Part shown: in pieces, positions 5,951 through 9,188 of the stretch | How the letters are laid out: the number at the start of each line of letters is the position of its first letter | Position numbering within the stretch: the stretch's first letter is position 1 | NCBI GenBank assembly: GCA_012728505.1 | Contig: JAAYEY010000243.1 | Span: 1-9,188 of the forward strand | From: Synergistaceae bacterium | Lineage (GTDB): Bacteria > Synergistota > Synergistia > Synergistales > Synergistaceae | DNA length: 9,188 nucleotides | Reading direction: 5' to 3' | The notes under the pieces: generated by a model | Seen by the model: the letters and a program-made list of their open reading frames with translations, nothing else | Told to the model about the DNA's origin: nothing | Database searches by the model: none | Made by a program: the position numbers and the translations under genes

Positions 5951-7255
5951 ATGAAAAAAGCCACAAAAATAATTCTGATCATAACATTCGTGTTACTTTA
6001 TAGAGCAACATGCAGTAGTGCAGAAGATAATTCCATTAACATACATGAGGCTATCGATCTCACACTGACAAATAATTCAACGCTGAAATCCCTGAGACAG
6101 GAAATAAAAAAGGCCTACGCGTTCAAACTTCAAGCTGACGGGACGCTTCTCCCCAATATTTCTGCCAATGCGTCTATAGACAGGCAAAAGGAAAGCACAA
6201 CCAAGAATGAGGAAAGATACGACAATAAAGGAGCCAAAGTATCTCTTGAACAGATTATTTACTCCGGTGGCAAAAACTCTGCAATCAGGAGACAATCAAA
6301 GCAGGTAAAAAGCATTGCCGAACTGATGATTGCAAACGGAGAAAACAGTACTGTCGGACAGCTTTTCGTAAGATTCTACAATGTTATTCTCCAACGTGAA
6401 AAGATAAAGGCCGAGGAATCCGCTGTAAAAACATCGAAGCAACACCTCAAAGAGGTCAGCAAGATGCGAGAGCTAGGCCTTGCCAATAGCCTTGAAGTAA
6501 TAAGGGCGGGGCAGCAGCTTGCGGCCAACACAGCGAATCTTAGTACGGCGAAAGGGCTTTATGAATCAGCCCAAATTTCACTTATGAACTACATTGGGAT
6601 TACACCGGAGAAAAGACTTGAGATAGAGGGCGGGCTTAATGTCCCCGAGGCTGAAGGAGATAGGCAGACTTCAATTGTAAAGGCACAGGCAAACAGGGCC
6701 GACCTCAAGAGACTAGAACAACAGCTCGAATACCAGGAAAATCAAATAATGGCGGAAAAAAGCGGAATGATGCCCAAAGTTGCCCTTGGCGCATCGACGG
6801 GATATTTAAACCCATATCGCAACGATGACAGGGGCGACGATACGTGGAGAGCAGAGCTCTCGGTAACTCTGCCGATCTTTGACAGAAACACCACAAGAGG
6901 AAATGCTATCCGGGCAGAGGCCGTACTCGAGCAAGACAAGATAGCCCTCCAACAGAAAGAACTTGATGTAAAATCAGAGGTAGAAATTGCATGGACAGAA
7001 GTCGAAAGCTCTTTGGACCGTCTCAAAGCTTCAGAAAAAGCTCTTGAGCTCGGGAACGAATCCCTGCGGCTTGCTGAAGTAGGTTTCCGCGAAGGTGTAA
7101 CACCCCAGCTAGATCTTTTGAACGCCCAGACTTCGCTGACATCCGCTAGGCTTGACTATGCACAATCACAATATAACCACCTCCTGACAATAGTTGCCTT
7201 AAAAGTTACTGAAGGCGATGTCATAGAATGGACCGAGGGGATAAAAAAACAATGA
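5951..7255 (+). CDS. TolC-family outer-membrane efflux protein
   Basis: This is the outer-membrane channel and periplasmic tunnel of the tripartite pump. It has 434 residues with an N-terminal Sec signal peptide (KK, hydrophobic core at about 7-17, probable cleavage after A24 in TCSSA-ED). C21 is not in a convincing lipobox, so it is probably not a lipoprotein. Two OEP (outer membrane efflux protein) repeats follow, at about 30-225 and 240-430. Each has long amphipathic helices and a beta segment: KVSLEQIIYSGGK in the first, and AELSVTLPIFDRN with the later helix GFREGVTPQLDLLNAQTSL in the second. These are classic for TolC relatives. The AGGGGGG site (5935-5941) lies 9 nt before ATG and overlaps the end of the RND gene. 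The 3' end overlaps the adaptor gene by 4 nt (ATGA), indicating translational coupling. Confidence 0.93.
   Translation: MKKATKIILIITFVLLYRATCSSAEDNSINIHEAIDLTLTNNSTLKSLRQEIKKAYAFKLQADGTLLPNISANASIDRQKESTTKNEERYDNKGAKVSLEQIIYSGGKNSAIRRQSKQVKSIAELMIANGENSTVGQLFVRFYNVILQREKIKAEESAVKTSKQHLKEVSKMRELGLANSLEVIRAGQQLAANTANLSTAKGLYESAQISLMNYIGITPEKRLEIEGGLNVPEAEGDRQTSIVKAQANRADLKRLEQQLEYQENQIMAEKSGMMPKVALGASTGYLNPYRNDDRGDDTWRAELSVTLPIFDRNTTRGNAIRAEAVLEQDKIALQQKELDVKSEVEIAWTEVESSLDRLKASEKALELGNESLRLAEVGFREGVTPQLDLLNAQTSLTSARLDYAQSQYNHLLTIVALKVTEGDVIEWTEGIKKQ
7235..7241 (+). promoter_or_regulatory. Ribosome binding site GAGGGGA that sets the adaptor start at 7252
   Basis: GAGGGGA lies 10 nt before ATG 7252 but downstream of the alternative in-frame ATG 7228, so it supports the shorter protein. 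ATG 7252 forms an ATGA overlap with the stop codon of the outer-membrane factor gene. Confidence 0.65.
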
Positions 7256-8472
7256 CTGACAAAAATAACAATGACATTTATTCAAAACGAATCTCCGATA
7301 AGAGGCGACTGGCCCTTATAGCAGTCGCGATTATTCTGATCCTGGCATCTATAGGGATATACAGCAGGAGAGCTACCATCTTCTCTTCGGCAGCAAAGTC
7401 TAATGGCCAGCAGCCGGCAGTAGTGAAGATACAAATTGTATCGGACGATCAAGTTTTGAGAGAGAGCATAGTACAAAATACTTCTATAGACGCAGTAGAC
7501 AGAGTAGAGATACTGCCGAGGGTCACGGGAAGACTGGAAAAACTTCACGTAAGACAGGGTGACCAAGTTAAGAAAGGACAGATAATAGCCACTCTTGAAC
7601 ATGTTCAACAAGATGCTCTGATAGGATCGGCCAGTGCCCAGGCAGCTTCGGCAAGAGCCGACACCGAAAAGGCAAAAGCTGAGATGATGAATGCGAAGAC
7701 AAATCTTGATCGTTACGCAAGACTCGTCAAGGAGGGCTTCAGCACACAGCAGCAGTATGATTCAGTTGAGACTGCTTACTCTAGTGCGAGAGCTTCGCAC
7801 AATGCTGCTTTGGCGAAAGAAAAACAAGCCGCTGCAGAACTTCAGCGTGTCAGCTCTGCAAAAGCAGATTACATAATCGCCGCTCCGATAGACGGCACGG
7901 TTCTCAATGATTTTTCCCTTACTACCGGCACAATGATATCACCCGGTTCTCCGATAATGAATATAGCTGACCTCCGTAGATTGAAGGCTGATTTGAAAGT
8001 CCCTGAATCCAAAATTTTCGCTGTAAAAAGCGGGATGCCGGTATATCTTAAATTCGACGCCCTACCGGCGGAAGAATTTGTAGGGAAGGTGACAAGGTTG
8101 GATCAGTATGTCGATCCGTCGACTAGAACCAGCAACGTCGAGATAGAGTTGGACAACAAGGAAGCAGGAGGGCGTCTCAGACCGGGTATGTTCGGCCAGG
8201 CTTCTATAGTAATCAGAGAAATAGAAAATGCTTTACTGGTACCGGAAAGCGCTTTGCATGAAAGCGAGACAGGCCATTACGTCTTGCTCGAAGAAGATGG
8301 AATAGCAAAGCTTAGAATGGTTAAGACTGGCATCCGACAGGGAAACATGATACAGGTACAAACCGGTCTCAAACCGGGAGAGAAAGTTATAATCTTCGGT
8401 GGAAACAATCTTAATGATGGAGATAAAGTCACCGTCAACGGGAAAGAAGAAAAAAAGGATAAATCTGAATAG
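7252..8472 (+). CDS. RND efflux periplasmic adaptor (membrane fusion protein, AcrA/HlyD type)
   Basis: The adaptor links the RND pump to the TolC-like channel. From ATG 7252 it has 406 residues; an in-frame ATG at 7228 would add 8 but lies upstream of the ribosome site. A basic N-terminus is followed by a membrane anchor (residues 20-37, LALIAVAIILILASIGIY) with no lipobox, so it is probably anchored by an uncleaved helix and not by lipid. The first half of the lipoyl domain includes GRLEKLHVRQGDQVKKGQII from G93. A coiled-coil hairpin rich in Ala, Lys and Glu covers about 120-200. The second lipoyl half AAPIDGTV starts at A210 and leads into the beta-barrel and membrane-proximal domains (LRPGMFGQASIVI is typical). 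The tail is highly charged (KEEKKDKSE). The gene is last of the three pump genes, whereas the adaptor is usually first. Confidence 0.93.
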   Translation: MTDKNNNDIYSKRISDKRRLALIAVAIILILASIGIYSRRATIFSSAAKSNGQQPAVVKIQIVSDDQVLRESIVQNTSIDAVDRVEILPRVTGRLEKLHVRQGDQVKKGQIIATLEHVQQDALIGSASAQAASARADTEKAKAEMMNAKTNLDRYARLVKEGFSTQQQYDSVETAYSSARASHNAALAKEKQAAAELQRVSSAKADYIIAAPIDGTVLNDFSLTTGTMISPGSPIMNIADLRRLKADLKVPESKIFAVKSGMPVYLKFDALPAEEFVGKVTRLDQYVDPSTRTSNVEIELDNKEAGGRLRPGMFGQASIVIREIENALLVPESALHESETGHYVLLEEDGIAKLRMVKTGIRQGNMIQVQTGLKPGEKVIIFGGNNLNDGDKVTVNGKEEKKDKSE

Positions 8473-8476
8473 GAGG
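8471..8476 (+). promoter_or_regulatory. Consensus ribosome binding site for gpmA overlapping the adaptor stop codon
   Basis: AGGAGG begins with the last two bases of the TAG stop (8470-8472) of the adaptor gene and lies 8 nt before ATG 8485. It is one of the best Shine-Dalgarno matches in the window and implies strong gpmA translation from the same transcript. Confidence 0.75.
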
Positions 8477-8484
8477 CATCTGGC

Positions 8485-9188
8485 ATGTACAAGGTTGTTT
8501 TGCTCAGACATGGAGAAAGCACATGGAACAGAGAGAATAGATTTACAGGCTGGACAGACGTCCCGCTTTCTGACAAAGGACTTCTCGAAGCTCAGTCTGC
8601 AGGAAAAGTTCTTAAAGAAAAGGGTTTTGTATTTGATAAAGCATATACATCCGTACTTAAAAGAGCAATAAAAACGCTATGGTACGTTCTTGAAGAGATG
8701 GATTTAATGTGGATCCCTGTAGAAAACACATGGAAACTAAATGAGCGCCACTACGGAGCGCTACAGGGTCTTAATAAGTCAGAGACTGCAGCCCAGTACG
8801 GGGATGAACAGGTAAAGATCTGGAGACGCAGTTACGATACGCGGCCGCCCCTTCTTGAAAAGACCGATGAACGCTACCCTGGCAATGATCCCAGATATGC
8901 CGGACTTGGAGAGAAAGAGCTCCCACTGGGTGAATGTCTAGCTGACACTGTCGCAAGGGTAATTCCTTACTGGGAAAAATATATCGTTCCTGAAATAAAA
9001 GCTGGCAGTAAACTTATAATAGCGGCACACGGCAACAGCATCAGGGCTATGGTCAAATACTTGGACAACATCTCTGACAAGGACATATTAGAACTCAATA
9101 TCCCAACAGGTGTACCGCTCGTCTATGAACTGGACGAATCACTCAAGCCGCTAACACACTACTATCTGGGTGACGAAAAAGCTATAGC
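8485..9188 (+). CDS. gpmA: 2,3-bisphosphoglycerate-dependent phosphoglycerate mutase, 3' end missing
   Basis: This cofactor-dependent mutase interconverts 3- and 2-phosphoglycerate in glycolysis and gluconeogenesis in the cytoplasm. The frame is open to the right edge (234 codons visible of a usual 245-250), so only a short C-terminal tail is missing. The active-site RHGES motif places the phospho-accepting histidine at H9. N-R-FTGW-D-PLS follows, as in Gpm[13 protein letters not shown] supplies the general acid/base E87. RRSYDTRPP and AAHGNSIRA give the second histidine, H182. This is the long GpmA type, distinct from the shorter GpmB/phosphatase-like members. It starts 12 nt after the adaptor stop with a consensus ribosome site and no terminator between them, so it appears to belong to the efflux transcript. 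A downstream partner cannot be seen. Confidence 0.95.
   Translation, partial: MYKVVLLRHGESTWNRENRFTGWTDVPLSDKGLLEAQSAGKVLKEKGFVFDKAYTSVLKRAIKTLWYVLEEMDLMWIPVENTWKLNERHYGALQGLNKSETAAQYGDEQVKIWRRSYDTRPPLLEKTDERYPGNDPRYAGLGEKELPLGECLADTVARVIPYWEKYIVPEIKAGSKLIIAAHGNSIRAMVKYLDNISDKDILELNIPTGVPLVYELDESLKPLTHYYLGDEKAI

Noticed and set aside
5951..6025. Cys21 near the end of the outer-membrane factor signal peptide as a lipoprotein attachment site.
   Set aside because: The preceding residues (YRAT) do not fit a lipobox, and a signal peptidase I site after A24 fits better.
7228..7251. An earlier in-frame ATG adding eight residues to the adaptor protein.
   Set aside because: The strong GAGGGGA site lies downstream of this ATG and is correctly spaced for 7252, which also makes the usual ATGA overlap with the preceding stop.

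Overview
The window reads as ordinary chromosomal DNA from a diderm (outer-membrane) bacterium. Two traits point this way. There is a complete RND-type tripartite drug-efflux operon with a TolC-like outer-membrane channel. There is also a small RemB/DUF370-like gene overlapping a short-form gyrB, an arrangement better known from Firmicutes and their relatives. A divergent LpxB-like gene and heavy use of AGA/AGG (Arg) and ATA (Ile) codons fit the same picture. My best guess is the phylum Synergistota; a diderm Firmicute is the main alternative. This assignment is inference, since no search could be run.

Layout. Bases 1-149 (minus strand) are the 5' end of an LpxB-like (lipid-A-disaccharide synthase-related) gene that runs off the left edge. 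Between it and the rightward genes is a short divergent promoter region centred on the perfect palindrome TATAATTATA, which gives a -10 hexamer on each strand. Rightward come a 69-codon RemB-like gene with a TTG start (244-453) and gyrB (446-2383), overlapping by 8 bases. gyrB is closed by a strong intrinsic terminator (2430-2467).

The 458-base gap 2384-2841 holds no convincing protein gene but is highly structured. It contains a perfect 18-bp direct repeat (2578-2595 and 2807-2824). This repeat brackets a nested palindromic element resembling dispersed intergenic repeats, and a promoter whose spacer carries three copies of a GTTTACC-like half-site, a likely operator for the pump operon.

The efflux operon runs in the order inner-membrane RND pump (2842-5946), outer-membrane factor (5951-7255), periplasmic adaptor (7252-8472). 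The usual order places the adaptor first. Spacing is tight (a 4-nt gap, then a 4-nt ATGA overlap). Twelve bases after the adaptor comes gpmA (8485 to the right edge, 3' end missing). Its Shine-Dalgarno contains part of the adaptor stop codon, so the glycolytic gene is probably co-transcribed with the pump.

No rRNA, tRNA, CRISPR array, transposase or clearly unprecedented protein system was seen. The points most worth a second look are the bracketed regulatory insert upstream of the pump, the symmetric divergent promoter, the small RemB-like gene, and the pump-gpmA coupling.
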